64,000 nt of DNA from JALXCH01 sp964495805. GTDB lineage: Bacteria; Calditrichota; Calditrichia; RBG-13-44-9. The notes below the pieces were generated by a model. The model saw only the letters and a program-made list of their open reading frames with translations. It did no database searches and was not told the origin of the DNA. The stretch spans positions 4,064 to 68,063 of the forward strand of contig CAZBWV010000033.1 in NCBI GenBank assembly GCA_964495805.1, read 5' to 3'. The position numbers and the translations under genes were made by a program. Positions 7,932 to 16,836 of this stretch are shown piece by piece (the first letter of the stretch is position 1; every line of letters starts with the position of its first letter).

Positions 7932-9770
7932 TTATTTCAGAACCATCAGAATAAAGCTGATGATGCCCAGCCCGATGACGCACCAGGCCAGGTAGGTGGA
8001 AAGGATACCATCGTGCAAATATTTCAATGTGTTTACCACAATCAGTCCAAGACGACTGCTAAGGTTGTACACATCGAATACGCCTTTATTGCCTTCCCGG
8101 AGTGCCCCACCCAGAAAAGGAATCCGGGAAAATGTTTCGTACAACCCTTCTGCGCGATAGCGATGTAAATCCTGGCGGTATGTCTCTCCACCAATGAACA
8201 GGGTATTCACTTCCCGTTTGGGCCAGCGCAATAAAAGGAAAAAGAGAGCTCCAATAAATAATCCTAAGAGCAGGAAGAAAGTTGCTGCCCCCGGATCGTA
8301 AAAGGCGGTTTTCAGGGAAAGGGAACGACCGGCGGCAAATGGTGAATTCGGGAAAATAGGGATGACAAATTGTTGAAGCGGAAAGCTGGCAAAAATTCCG
8401 AAACCCAGGCAAAGCAAAGCGGGAATCCCCATGCTGAAACGAGAGAAACCATTTCCGTCCCGGAGAGTATCAGGAAGCCCTTCTACCGGTGCTCCTAAAA
8501 ATACGGAGAACCACATTTTCAGGAAGGTAGCCAGTGTGATGGCGCTCCCGAACATGGCTATGATGAGCACGACCGGCAAATTTCCCTCCAGAGTGCTCTG
8601 GTACACCATCCATTTGGATACAAACGCATTGAATGGAGGAATCCCTGAAGCCGCCAGACATCCGATGGTCATGGCGACAAAAGTAAATGGCATGCGTCGA
8701 GCCAGACCTCCTAACTGATTCATTTCGGTGGTACCGGTTTCCCGTTCCACCACTCCTACCCCAAAAAACAATAGCGTTTTATAAAGAGCATGGTTCACCA
8801 TGTGGAAAAGTCCGGCCATAAAACCGATGATGGTTCCACTGCCAAATCCGATGAGCATGTATCCCACCTGAGTAATGGTAGCGAAACCAAGGAATTTCTT
8901 CAGTTCGCTTTGCATCAATGCCATCAGATTGGCAAATAGCAGGGTGGCTGCTCCGATGATAAGTAGAGTGGTGTAAATGGGCGGAGTTAAATTAAAAATA
9001 TCCAGGTGAATCCGCGCAAGCAGGTAAATACCTAACAATTTATCCATGGATGCGGGAAGCAGTGCCGCTACAGGAAGCGGTCCTTCTTTCACCGCATCGG
9101 GTATCCAGCTGTGAAATGGCATGGCACCCGCTTTGGCAATGGCTGCCACAAAGATTAATCCGTAGATGACCAATGCCAGGGGAGTATCCGTGGTAATATG
9201 CAAATGACTCATATTCCAGGTTCCATAAGTGACCGGAAGTGCCACCACTCCCAGAATCAGCGCCACATCGGTGAATCCTAAAATAGCGAAAGCTTTCCCT
9301 GCAGCCATGGCGGAGGAGTGAGACCCACTCATTCCGATCAGGAAGAAAAGCAACAGAGTGGTTATTTCCCATCCCAGCAGAAGGATGAAAAAGTTTCCTG
9401 CCAGTACAATAATCGTGGCACCCAATAGCGTCCAGGCGGTAAATGCATGGTAAAGGGGGGAGACGGGCTTCTGGCGATAGTAGTAAATGGAGTAAATGCT
9501 TACCAGCAAAGCGAATAATCCTAAAAATAGCAGCACAAAACGAGCAAGAGGGTCCACAGTGAGTTCCAGCGAAAATTCCAACTCCCCGATGGAGAACCAT
9601 CTCAAATGAATCGGCGATGCAGTTTGCCCGGTAAATTGCAGAATCAAAGTGTAGTAAAAATACAACGATGAAGCGGCCACAGAGAACACATGTCGGATAG
9701 TTTTACCCGGAATAATTACACAAAGTGCTCCCCAAATCAGAGGAATGTAGCAAAAATACAACAGGTTCAT
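7932..9770 (-). CDS. NuoL/MrpA-like ion-translocating membrane subunit
   Basis: A 612-residue complex I antiporter-like protein of about 14-16 helices. Channel residues appear in LLGWEITTLLLFFLIG (Glu), AKAGAMPFHSWIPDAV (Lys) and MVNHALYKTLL (His/Lys). After the core, residues about 500-612 form an extended segment ending in a final helix, reminiscent of the lateral arm of NuoL or MbxH'. Archaeal Mbh has one antiporter-like subunit; this second one would give the complex an extra ion pathway (inference). The start has a good AAGGAG site. Confidence 0.88.
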   Translation of the reverse strand: MNLLYFCYIPLIWGALCVIIPGKTIRHVFSVAASSLYFYYTLILQFTGQTASPIHLRWFSIGELEFSLELTVDPLARFVLLFLGLFALLVSIYSIYYYRQKPVSPLYHAFTAWTLLGATIIVLAGNFFILLLGWEITTLLLFFLIGMSGSHSSAMAAGKAFAILGFTDVALILGVVALPVTYGTWNMSHLHITTDTPLALVIYGLIFVAAIAKAGAMPFHSWIPDAVKEGPLPVAALLPASMDKLLGIYLLARIHLDIFNLTPPIYTTLLIIGAATLLFANLMALMQSELKKFLGFATITQVGYMLIGFGSGTIIGFMAGLFHMVNHALYKTLLFFGVGVVERETGTTEMNQLGGLARRMPFTFVAMTIGCLAASGIPPFNAFVSKWMVYQSTLEGNLPVVLIIAMFGSAITLATFLKMWFSVFLGAPVEGLPDTLRDGNGFSRFSMGIPALLCLGFGIFASFPLQQFVIPIFPNSPFAAGRSLSLKTAFYDPGAATFFLLLGLFIGALFFLLLRWPKREVNTLFIGGETYRQDLHRYRAEGLYETFSRIPFLGGALREGNKGVFDVYNLSSRLGLIVVNTLKYLHDGILSTYLAWCVIGLGIISFILMVLK

Positions 9771-9794
9771 GGATGAACTCCTTTTTTGCCGGGA

Positions 9795-9890
9795 TTAGAA
9801 AGGGGATATGGCATAAAGGTGTATAAGGGACTAAAGGAAATAGGGGAAATAAAGGGAATAAAGGGAATAAAGGGATAAGGAGATAATGAG
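9795..9890. repeat. Polypurine tract (AAAGGGAAT repeats)
   Basis: The 277-base gap between the large-subunit gene and the NuoL-like gene carries imperfect tandem GGGAATAAA units on the plus strand, so pyrimidine-rich on the coding strand. I see no gene in it. Similar G/A tracts occur near 1320 and, in reverse, near 13470 and 39600-39720. Confidence 0.6.
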
Positions 9891-10047
9891 AGAAGTTTTT
9901 GGGAAGTAACATGGCTATTTTTTTACGCTTCTTGCATTATTATAGAGTGTTGGTTTTGTCATTCTACCGTCTTATATGCATCGGGACAAAAATGGTAGAG
10001 TAATGATTAGAAAAACACTCTTTTTATTCATGGTGAGCTGGGAGGTA

Positions 10048-11268
10048 TTATTCAAGTAGTCGTTTGCGTAATTGGGGTAAATCCGGTTCAACCCCCATTT
10101 CCGCAGCCATGCGTAAAGTTTTTTGCCGGCTGATTTCTACCAGCTTTTGCTGATTCCAGCGCTGTTTTCCCTGGACATCCCTGGCAGCCATCATTCGTTC
10201 CGTACAACTATAACAGGGGTCCACCGAAGCCAGAGTAATGGTCACATCGGCTACCTGCTGACCGATGCAGGAAGCGTAAAACGAAGGAATATTGATGTAA
10301 CTGGGTGCCCGCACTTTTACCCGTTCCGGATAGTTGCTACCGTTAGAGCGCACGTAATGGATATCTTCCCCGCGAGGTGCTTCATACAGTCCAATGCCTT
10401 CTCCCGGTGGAATTTCCCGAATGGGAAGTAGATAATCACCCATGGGAATCTGTTGAGCCGCCTGGCGCAGAATTTTAATGGACTCCAGTACTTCCAGAAT
10501 ACGTACCAGAAATTTGGCGTACACATCCCCCTGGGGAAGCACCACCACGTTCCAGTCCAGATACGGGTATGCGGCATACGGTTCATCCCGTCGAACGTCG
10601 ATGTCCACTCCGGAGGCGCGCGCAGTAGGTCCCACCACACAATAGTCAATAGCGTCCTGTTTGGTGAGTACACCCACCCCTCCTAATCTGACTTTCAGCA
10701 CCGGGTCGTCCTGCACCGCATCGGCCAGCATCTGAATCTTCGGTTCAATTTCATCTAACGTTTTCAAAAGAATGGGCATTTTGCTGTTGTCCAGGTCACG
10801 ACGAACACCGCCAATCTTCAACATCCCGCAGCTTTGCCGATTCCCGGTAAGCAGTTCCATCATATCCAGAATCGGTTCGCGGTATTTCCATGCCCACATA
10901 AACACCGTGTTGTACCCAATGAAATGCCCTGCCAGCCCTGCCCACAGCAAATGGCTGTGAATCCGTTCAATTTCACCTAAAATAGTTCGAATGTACTTGG
11001 CCCGTTCGGGGATTTCCACCTGCAGTAAATCCTCCACAGCGTGGCAGAAGCAAACCGTATGGGTGATGGAGCAGATACCGCAGATTCGCTCTACTAAAAA
11101 TACCACCTGGTCGTACGTCTTTTGTTGAGCGAGCAATTCAATACCTTTATGGATGTAGCCAATGTTGGCATCGATATCCACCACCGTCTCACCTTCGACG
11201 GTTAACACAAAATTTTCTGGTTCGTCCTGCAGAGGGTGGAACGGTCCGATGGGAATGATGCTTCGCAT
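10048..11268 (-). CDS. mbhL: Group 4 membrane-bound [NiFe]-hydrogenase large subunit (MbhL)
   Basis: A 406-residue catalytic subunit that reduces protons to H2 at a NiFe(CN)2CO centre. Both cysteine pairs are intact: RICGICS (C63, C66) and DPCYSCTER (C352, C355). This separates it from the Mbx/MBS and complex I homologues, which have lost or altered these motifs. A tail of 48 residues follows the TER motif and starts with Met, as at the HycE processing site, so it should be removed by a maturation protease. The start at 11268 is set by AAGGAG seven bases away; an upstream ATG would add 11 residues. Confidence 0.94.
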   Translation of the reverse strand: MRSIIPIGPFHPLQDEPENFVLTVEGETVVDIDANIGYIHKGIELLAQQKTYDQVVFLVERICGICSITHTVCFCHAVEDLLQVEIPERAKYIRTILGEIERIHSHLLWAGLAGHFIGYNTVFMWAWKYREPILDMMELLTGNRQSCGMLKIGGVRRDLDNSKMPILLKTLDEIEPKIQMLADAVQDDPVLKVRLGGVGVLTKQDAIDYCVVGPTARASGVDIDVRRDEPYAAYPYLDWNVVVLPQGDVYAKFLVRILEVLESIKILRQAAQQIPMGDYLLPIREIPPGEGIGLYEAPRGEDIHYVRSNGSNYPERVKVRAPSYINIPSFYASCIGQQVADVTITLASVDPCYSCTERMMAARDVQGKQRWNQQKLVEISRQKTLRMAAEMGVEPDLPQLRKRLLE

Positions 11269-11325
11269 GAGCGAACTCCTTTTTGTGTGATGCGTGGGCA
11301 AAGTCGAACGAAATTGCCCGGGCGT

Positions 11326-11811
11326 TTAATCGGAGATGGGTAAACCGTGTTTTTCTTTAAACTTTTTGATGTCAAAATCCCGGCGGAAAGGGTATTCTTC
11401 CTCATCCACAAATTCCGCTTTAACCAGCCGTTTCAGATTGGGGTGTCCCTGAAAGCGAACGCCCAAAATGTCGTGGATTTCCCGCTCAATCCAGATGGTT
11501 CCGGGAATAATGGAGACCAGCGAGTCGAGCACCGGGTCGTGCCGGGGGGCCAGGGTGCGAATGGTGCAGATGAACCCGTATCGGTTGAAGGTAAAATGGT
11601 AAAGTACTTCGAAGCCATCCCGCACATCGATTCCTGTGGCAATGGAGAATTTGGCTCCCATCTCCCGAAAAAGTACCTGGGCGGCATCTTTTAAATTTTC
11701 CCGGGGAACCCGAATGTACACCCGTTTCTCCGAGCGTTGTTGAATCTCACACACACCTTTGTATCGTTCCTGAAAGGCCTGGATGAACTCCGGTATGGTC
11801 AATTGGGACAT
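11326..11811 (-). CDS. mbhK: Mbh hydrogenase NuoC-like subunit (MbhK)
   Basis: A 161-residue homologue of the complex I 30-kDa subunit. The signature ERE-IHDILGVRFQGHPNLK is followed by the conserved FRRDF end. It bridges the large and small subunits in the peripheral arm. A longer reading frame extends upstream, but the ATG at 11811 has an AGGA site and gives the normal family length. Confidence 0.9.
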   Translation of the reverse strand: MSQLTIPEFIQAFQERYKGVCEIQQRSEKRVYIRVPRENLKDAAQVLFREMGAKFSIATGIDVRDGFEVLYHFTFNRYGFICTIRTLAPRHDPVLDSLVSIIPGTIWIEREIHDILGVRFQGHPNLKRLVKAEFVDEEEYPFRRDFDIKKFKEKHGLPISD

Positions 11812-11924
11812 GTGAATCATCCTGTATGTTTGATGGATCGGGTATTGCAGCAAATGAAATGTTATTGAAGGAAAAAATCCGAAACGAATTTTCAGAAACA
11901 TGTTTATCGGAGAAGATCGGAAAG

Positions 11925-12359
11925 TTAGATCTTCTCCAGCGCTTTTACCAGCGCCATAATCATGGTTTCCGGTTTGGGCGGACAACCAGGGACATACACA
12001 AAGATGGCGTTGGGGTCAATTTCCCGAATGACTTTGTCCACCGGCCCGGCAACGCTGTAAGCATCTTTAAAGATTCCCATACTGCAGGCACAGGCACCAA
12101 TGCAGGCCACCACACACGGTTTGGGAACCTGCCGATACACCTCCTGCAACCGCGGCTTGATGTGATAACTCACCGGCCCGCTCACCAGCAGCACATCAGC
12201 GTGGCGCGGACTTACCACCAGCTTTATTCCAAACCGTTCCACGTCGAATCGAGGGGTCAGGCAATCCAGAATCTCGATGTCGCAATTGTTGCACCCACCG
12301 GTTCCCACATGGTAAACCCAGGGCGATTTTTTCAGCCAGCGTGTGCTGAGTTTTGGCAT
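11925..12359 (-). CDS. mbhJ: Mbh hydrogenase small subunit (MbhJ, NuoB-like)
   Basis: A 144-residue subunit that holds the proximal [4Fe-4S] cluster next to the NiFe site. Ligands are visible in GGCNNCDIE (C23, C26), CIGACACS (C90) and VPGCPPKP (C126). Group 4 enzymes have only this one cluster, which fits the short length. GGAG seven bases before ATG 12359 sets the start; an in-frame TTG lies two codons upstream. Confidence 0.93.
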   Translation of the reverse strand: MPKLSTRWLKKSPWVYHVGTGGCNNCDIEILDCLTPRFDVERFGIKLVVSPRHADVLLVSGPVSYHIKPRLQEVYRQVPKPCVVACIGACACSMGIFKDAYSVAGPVDKVIREIDPNAIFVYVPGCPPKPETMIMALVKALEKI

Positions 12360-12496
12360 GGACAAACTCCTTGTTCAAAAAGTTTCAAAAAACCCACGGA
12401 AAAGTTAAAGATTCCTCTCTGATTTCTCTGATAGCGAACGAAAAACTCCGAAAAATCCGGATTGCGAGATTGAAATCACTGCTCGGTGCAGAAGAT

Positions 12497-13429
12497 TTAA
12501 TAGCCGGCAAACATAAGAAGCAGTGCGATGATGGCCAACAGGGTAACCCATCCCCAGAAAAACTTAACTGCCTGGTCGATCCGAACCCTGGGATTGGTGT
12601 TTTTGATCAGCACAATCAGCAGTACCACAACAAAATATTTTAGTAGCATCCACAGGATTCCCAATCCCTGCAAAGGATTACTCCAGAATAGGGTGACCAT
12701 GAACCAGGGAGCAACGGCATAGAGCATGGCCTTCATCAGTTGAAAAAGTCCCAGTGCTGGTCCGGAATATTCCAGGAAAGGACCTTCCATAATCTCGCAT
12801 TCCGCTTCGCTGATGTCGAAGGGAACCTGACCTAATTTTGCCTGCAAACAGAGTATTGCCACCAGAAATGCCAGAATCATAGAAGGGGAATGGAGCAGAT
12901 TTCCGTGCAGGTGCTGATATTGAATAATTCCCCCCAGGGTAAATGTATGGACTTTAAACAGCACGGTTGTCACGGCGATTAAAAAAGGAAGTTCGTAAGC
13001 CACCATCAGTTTAACCTCTCGTGCGGCTCCCAACACGCTGAGCGGATTCCCCGAAGCAAAACCACCCCATACAATGCTCAATGCAGGGAGAATCAGCAGG
13101 TACAGAATAACCACCACATCTCCTACAAATTGTCGATGGGGATTCAGAGAAATAATTCCCAGCATGGTGGCTACCAGCGTCACAGCAGTAACCCCTAAAA
13201 CGGGAGCGAACAGAAACCCGCTCTGTCGGGCGGTGGAAGGAATCAGCAGCTCTTTATGAAATAACTTGAACAGGTCGTAAAATGGCTGAAAGAGCGGGGG
13301 ACCGATCCTCCATTGCACCAGCGCAGAGAGTTTGCGGTCCACCCAGATAGTGAATAATCCAAACACCGAGGTGAATAAAAATCCTGGAAATAGAATGAAT
13401 GCCAGCACATAGAACCAGAGATTTTCCAT
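12497..13429 (-). CDS. mbhM: Mbh hydrogenase membrane anchor subunit (MbhM, NuoH-like)
   Basis: A 310-residue, eight-helix NuoH/HycD-family protein that anchors the hydrogenase module and forms the start of the ion path. It shows the conserved loop QVPFDISEAECEIMEGPFLEYSG, rich in the acidic residues of the complex I quinone-site cavity. It is the first gene of the Mbh core; the order M-J-K-L differs from archaeal mbh, where the antiporter genes come first. Confidence 0.92.
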   Translation of the reverse strand: MENLWFYVLAFILFPGFLFTSVFGLFTIWVDRKLSALVQWRIGPPLFQPFYDLFKLFHKELLIPSTARQSGFLFAPVLGVTAVTLVATMLGIISLNPHRQFVGDVVVILYLLILPALSIVWGGFASGNPLSVLGAAREVKLMVAYELPFLIAVTTVLFKVHTFTLGGIIQYQHLHGNLLHSPSMILAFLVAILCLQAKLGQVPFDISEAECEIMEGPFLEYSGPALGLFQLMKAMLYAVAPWFMVTLFWSNPLQGLGILWMLLKYFVVVLLIVLIKNTNPRVRIDQAVKFFWGWVTLLAIIALLLMFAGY

Positions 13430-13548
13430 GAACAGATCTCCGCTTGATTAAAACCGAAAACAAATTACCCTTTACGCCCTAAATCCCATATCTCCCTATT
13501 CCCTTTATATTCTTTCTGCTCTTATGTTCTCTCCGCTCTCCATACCGT

Positions 13549-14304
13549 TTAATAAAAATGAATTCTCATCTCCTGCAGAGTTTTCAGATTGTGGCGCGCG
13601 CGCTCGTGTCCGGGGTCCAGTTCCAGAACTTTCTGGAAACTGGCAATCGCTTTGTCAATTTCCCCTTTCTTGTAGTAAGCCAGTCCTAACTGGAAATGAG
13701 CCGGAGCATCCTGGGGGTTGTGTTTTACCACCATCTCAAAATTCTGAATGGTCTCTTCAATCTTTCCCAGCTGGGCACAGGCCTCTCCTAAATGATAGTA
13801 AGCAATTGTGAACTCCGGATTCTTTTCGATGAGCTGACGCAGTACCTGGCAGGTTTTCTCCATTTCCCCGTGATGAAAGTAACAAATGCCCAGCCAGTAA
13901 TAAGCCATCAGAAAATCCCGATCAATTTGAATGCAACGCTGGAATTGCTGGATCGCCTCACTGATGCGTGCCTTTCGGTATAGTGCCAGTCCCAGACCGT
14001 AGTATGCTCCTGCCTGATTGGGTTTAACTCCCAGACACAGGTTAAACCGGTCGATTGCTTCGTCCAACTTACCCATCCGATATAGCAGGTTGGCAATGTG
14101 CAGACAGATTTCCGGCGTTCGCTTAATTTTATCCGCTTCCAGAAAGGTTTCCACTGCTTCTTCAATTTTTCCGTCACTCTCCAGCGCAGTGGCTTTCTGA
14201 AGCTTTCGCTGGTAATCTTCCAGCTCTTTTTTCAGAGCGGCACCGCATTCCTTGCAGTAATTATGATCATCCGGATTTTCGGTTTTGCAAATGGGACAAA
14301 TCAT
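13549..14304 (-). CDS. Zinc-ribbon TPR protein, probable assembly or scaffold factor
   Basis: A 251-residue protein with an N-terminal zinc ribbon (CPIC and CKEC: C3, C6, C17, C20) and then about six tetratricopeptide repeats (motifs such as AGAYYGLGLALYRKARISEA and APAHFQLGLAYYKKGEIDKA). TPR arrays bind partner proteins. It has a good GGAG ribosome site and lies in the middle of the hydrogenase block, between the ferredoxin gene and mbhM. A role in assembling or holding the complex is therefore possible (inference). Confidence 0.8.
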   Translation of the reverse strand: MICPICKTENPDDHNYCKECGAALKKELEDYQRKLQKATALESDGKIEEAVETFLEADKIKRTPEICLHIANLLYRMGKLDEAIDRFNLCLGVKPNQAGAYYGLGLALYRKARISEAIQQFQRCIQIDRDFLMAYYWLGICYFHHGEMEKTCQVLRQLIEKNPEFTIAYYHLGEACAQLGKIEETIQNFEMVVKHNPQDAPAHFQLGLAYYKKGEIDKAIASFQKVLELDPGHERARHNLKTLQEMRIHFY

Positions 14305-14411
14305 GGATGACTCCTTTCCCGATAAAGGTACCTGGCTGGTTGATTAATAAAGGATAGGCCCAAAAAGCACAAATCCGTTACGCTCAAATGTGATGGATGC
14401 TTTTCAGATTT

Positions 14412-14897
14412 TTACGCACGACGGACTTTGGAATGAGCCAGCACGCGGCCGCCGATTACTGTTTCCGGAATGCTTTCCGGGGTGAGGTCCACGAATTGCA
14501 GGGCACCACTGGTACAGGCGGAGACGCAGCGAGGCAGTTTGCCTGCTTCCACCCGGTCGATGCACAGGTCGCATTTGGGCGCCACGTGGCGGGTGAATTC
14601 ATAGCCAATCACTCCAAACGGACATGCCAGGGAGCAGGAACGACACCCGATGCACAACAGGTTGGAACGCCGTACATAACCGTTTTCGTCCTGAAACAAC
14701 GCTCCCGTGGGACACACCGCCACGCAGGCGGGATTTAAACAGTGCCGGCAGTTGGAAGGAATGATGGCAATGTCTGCCACCATTCCGGATACCAGGTTAG
14801 TCTGGTTGAGATGCCCGTAGTGGCAGGCTGCTGAACAACTCCGGCATCCAATGCACAGGTCCAGATTCACCACGATGCGTTTTTCTATTTTCGCCAT
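14412..14897 (-). CDS. Four-cluster polyferredoxin (HycB/HydN/DmsB type)
   Basis: A 161-residue iron-sulfur protein with four [4Fe-4S] motifs: CIGCRSCSAAC (C15-C25), CRHCLNPACVAVCP, CIGCRSCSLACP, and a split CDLC...CVSAC set. Such subunits partner molybdopterin oxidoreductases or hydrogenases and pass electrons along a wire. It follows the molybdopterin-fold gene by 41 bases. The start at 14897 has AGGAG upstream; an upstream ATG would overlap the previous gene and add unconserved sequence. Confidence 0.87.
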   Translation of the reverse strand: MAKIEKRIVVNLDLCIGCRSCSAACHYGHLNQTNLVSGMVADIAIIPSNCRHCLNPACVAVCPTGALFQDENGYVRRSNLLCIGCRSCSLACPFGVIGYEFTRHVAPKCDLCIDRVEAGKLPRCVSACTSGALQFVDLTPESIPETVIGGRVLAHSKVRRA

Positions 14898-14938
14898 ACA
14901 ATCAACTCCTGACGGTTTCCAGCGAAATGGCGGGAGAA

Positions 14939-16780
14939 TTAAATAGGTTGCAGATGCGCCCGGGGGCACCAGAAATAATATTCAGAGTTGTGCGGAGCGA
15001 TTTCTCCGGACATTAGCTTTCGGACTTCCGGTACGTGGGCATAGGGAATGATGAGGTGGTCTGGCAGCGAGGGTTGAGGACGAGCAATCAGCACTGTTTC
15101 CGTTTCACTGGCCGAGACCTGAACCGCCTGATTCTGACGCAATCGGTACGTCCCGGCCACATTCCAGCTAATTTCTAACTGCCTGTCGTCGCAATCCTTT
15201 TGTGCCCAGGAAGCAAAGCGGGTAAGTTCGCCGTCCCGATAATGCGCCACATGATCCCGCGGAATAAGCCACAATGCTTGCCCGGAAATATTTAACCGGG
15301 AAATTTTATCCAGATAGTAATGAAGTTCTTCTTCAAATAAAGTGGAAAAACTTTTTTCAGTGTCCCGAATTTCGGGGGCGGAGAAACGAATTTTCTGTGC
15401 CACCAGCTTTTGATGGAAGAGCAGGGCAAATAGCGAAAGCTGCTGTGCGTTACCGGGTGGCGAAATCACCGGTTCTGAACCGATGAATTGATGCGGCAGG
15501 AAGCTCATACGCAAATCCGCCTGTTCAAAAGGATGTGCCTGGGGGAGCAATGCGATTACCGGAAGTTCCGTTTCCGTTTGTACCATGGAGGATAAAATCC
15601 ATCGAGTGCCTTTCGGCCAGTTTATGTTGCCCGGAAAGAGCCGGTCAGGATTCCAGCCTGCGGCCCATACGTAGTCGAATTTTCCCTGCAATATGTGGGG
15701 AAGCAGGTTTCGGGAACCCAGATGCAACTCCGGATATACCTCCTGGCTCAGCACCTCCAGCGCTTCGATGTTGCTATCCGTATAAAGAGGCACGAAGCTG
15801 GCCCTGATAAGCTGGGCAATAAGCGCACACAGCGTGCCGTTTAAAAAAGAGGTGGCGGCATTATACAGGTGGGTGGAATAGAAGATGACAGCATCGGTGC
15901 TCTGCCGCAGTGTTTCGGAGATCTGCGCAATTGCCTGCCGATGATCACTCAGGAGTTGGTCGGCCAGAGGCTCCAGCTCCCGTTCCAGAATCTGTTGAAC
16001 CATGCGTTGCGTTTCGCTAATCTGGCGGAAATCGCAGCCTTGCAAAAGTGTGAGTAAGATTTTGCCCAGAATCAACGGTTCGGTGTGAGGAAGGCTCTGG
16101 ATAAACTGATTGGCAAACCAGCTGGTGCGGGACGGCAGAGGGTTAATGTGAAGTAAGCGGTTGGTGCGCAGCGCATATCTGGATTTAAGGATGTGTTTGC
16201 TGAGCACGGGCTGTTTGGTAAACACATCTCCCACACAGAAAATCACCCTGGCTCGAGCAATTTTCCGGATGTCGTTCAGGCGCGGGAAACCGTCGGGAAG
16301 CTGGTACATGGCGCGGAAGAGATGACGATCCAGGGGCGCCGCAATATCCACAGCCTGTATCTGCAGATTCCTGGCCAGGTCAATCAGACTACGCAGGTCG
16401 TGGAGCGAAAGCATGGGGTCTAAAAGTATAGCCAGCGGATGAGTTTGGCGGGTGCTGGCCAGTTCCCTGGCAATTTGCTGGAAAATAAGCTCGGGAATTT
16501 CTGCGGTGAGCCGCCCATTCCCCCGGTAAAACGATTCACCCAATCGCCCGGGATGGGAAAGCAGTTCGAAAGCAAAATGTCCCCGGGGACATAAAGAACC
16601 CTGGTTCACCAGATTCTGGTAATCGTAATCCAGCTCATGGATGGTGCGTGGAGAAAAAACAACCTCCTCTCTGCCTTTCAGAAATTTGAACCGACATCCA
16701 ACGGCACAGAAAGGACAGGTAACCAGGTAGTCTTGTTTATCCCCATGGAAATTCTGCGAAAAAGTGTCTGTCATGGCCAT
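14939..16780 (-). CDS. Molybdopterin oxidoreductase-like protein lacking a visible metal ligand
   Basis: A 613-residue protein that begins like a formate dehydrogenase alpha subunit. It has a [4Fe-4S] motif CPFCAVGC with a fourth Cys in LCPRGHFAFE (C22, C25, C29, C64), then HPGRLGE. Beyond this it is divergent. In the region where formate dehydrogenases carry the Cys or Sec molybdenum ligand (about residues 115-160) there is no cysteine. A weak match to the cofactor-binding segment is VIFCVGDVFTKQP (about residue 185). It is shorter than most formate dehydrogenases. It may be an electron-transfer scaffold like NuoG rather than an enzyme (inference). Its neighbours are NAD(P)H-diaphorase subunits and a polyferredoxin. 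Confidence 0.7.
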   Translation of the reverse strand: MAMTDTFSQNFHGDKQDYLVTCPFCAVGCRFKFLKGREEVVFSPRTIHELDYDYQNLVNQGSLCPRGHFAFELLSHPGRLGESFYRGNGRLTAEIPELIFQQIARELASTRQTHPLAILLDPMLSLHDLRSLIDLARNLQIQAVDIAAPLDRHLFRAMYQLPDGFPRLNDIRKIARARVIFCVGDVFTKQPVLSKHILKSRYALRTNRLLHINPLPSRTSWFANQFIQSLPHTEPLILGKILLTLLQGCDFRQISETQRMVQQILERELEPLADQLLSDHRQAIAQISETLRQSTDAVIFYSTHLYNAATSFLNGTLCALIAQLIRASFVPLYTDSNIEALEVLSQEVYPELHLGSRNLLPHILQGKFDYVWAAGWNPDRLFPGNINWPKGTRWILSSMVQTETELPVIALLPQAHPFEQADLRMSFLPHQFIGSEPVISPPGNAQQLSLFALLFHQKLVAQKIRFSAPEIRDTEKSFSTLFEEELHYYLDKISRLNISGQALWLIPRDHVAHYRDGELTRFASWAQKDCDDRQLEISWNVAGTYRLRQNQAVQVSASETETVLIARPQPSLPDHLIIPYAHVPEVRKLMSGEIAPHNSEYYFWCPRAHLQPI

Positions 16781-16836
16781 TTCCGTTATATTGGTGATGA
16801 AATCTCAAAAATTCGATTGAGAGGTGAAAAACCGGG

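Noticed and set aside
10048..11268. Mbx/MBS-type ferredoxin:polysulfide complex instead of a hydrogenase
   Set aside because: Both nickel-binding CxxC motifs are intact, and maturation proteases are encoded close by.
14939..16780. Ordinary formate dehydrogenase, making a formate-hydrogenlyase with Mbh
   Set aside because: The Cys/Sec ligand expected in formate dehydrogenase is not visible and the protein is short, so formate activity cannot be claimed.
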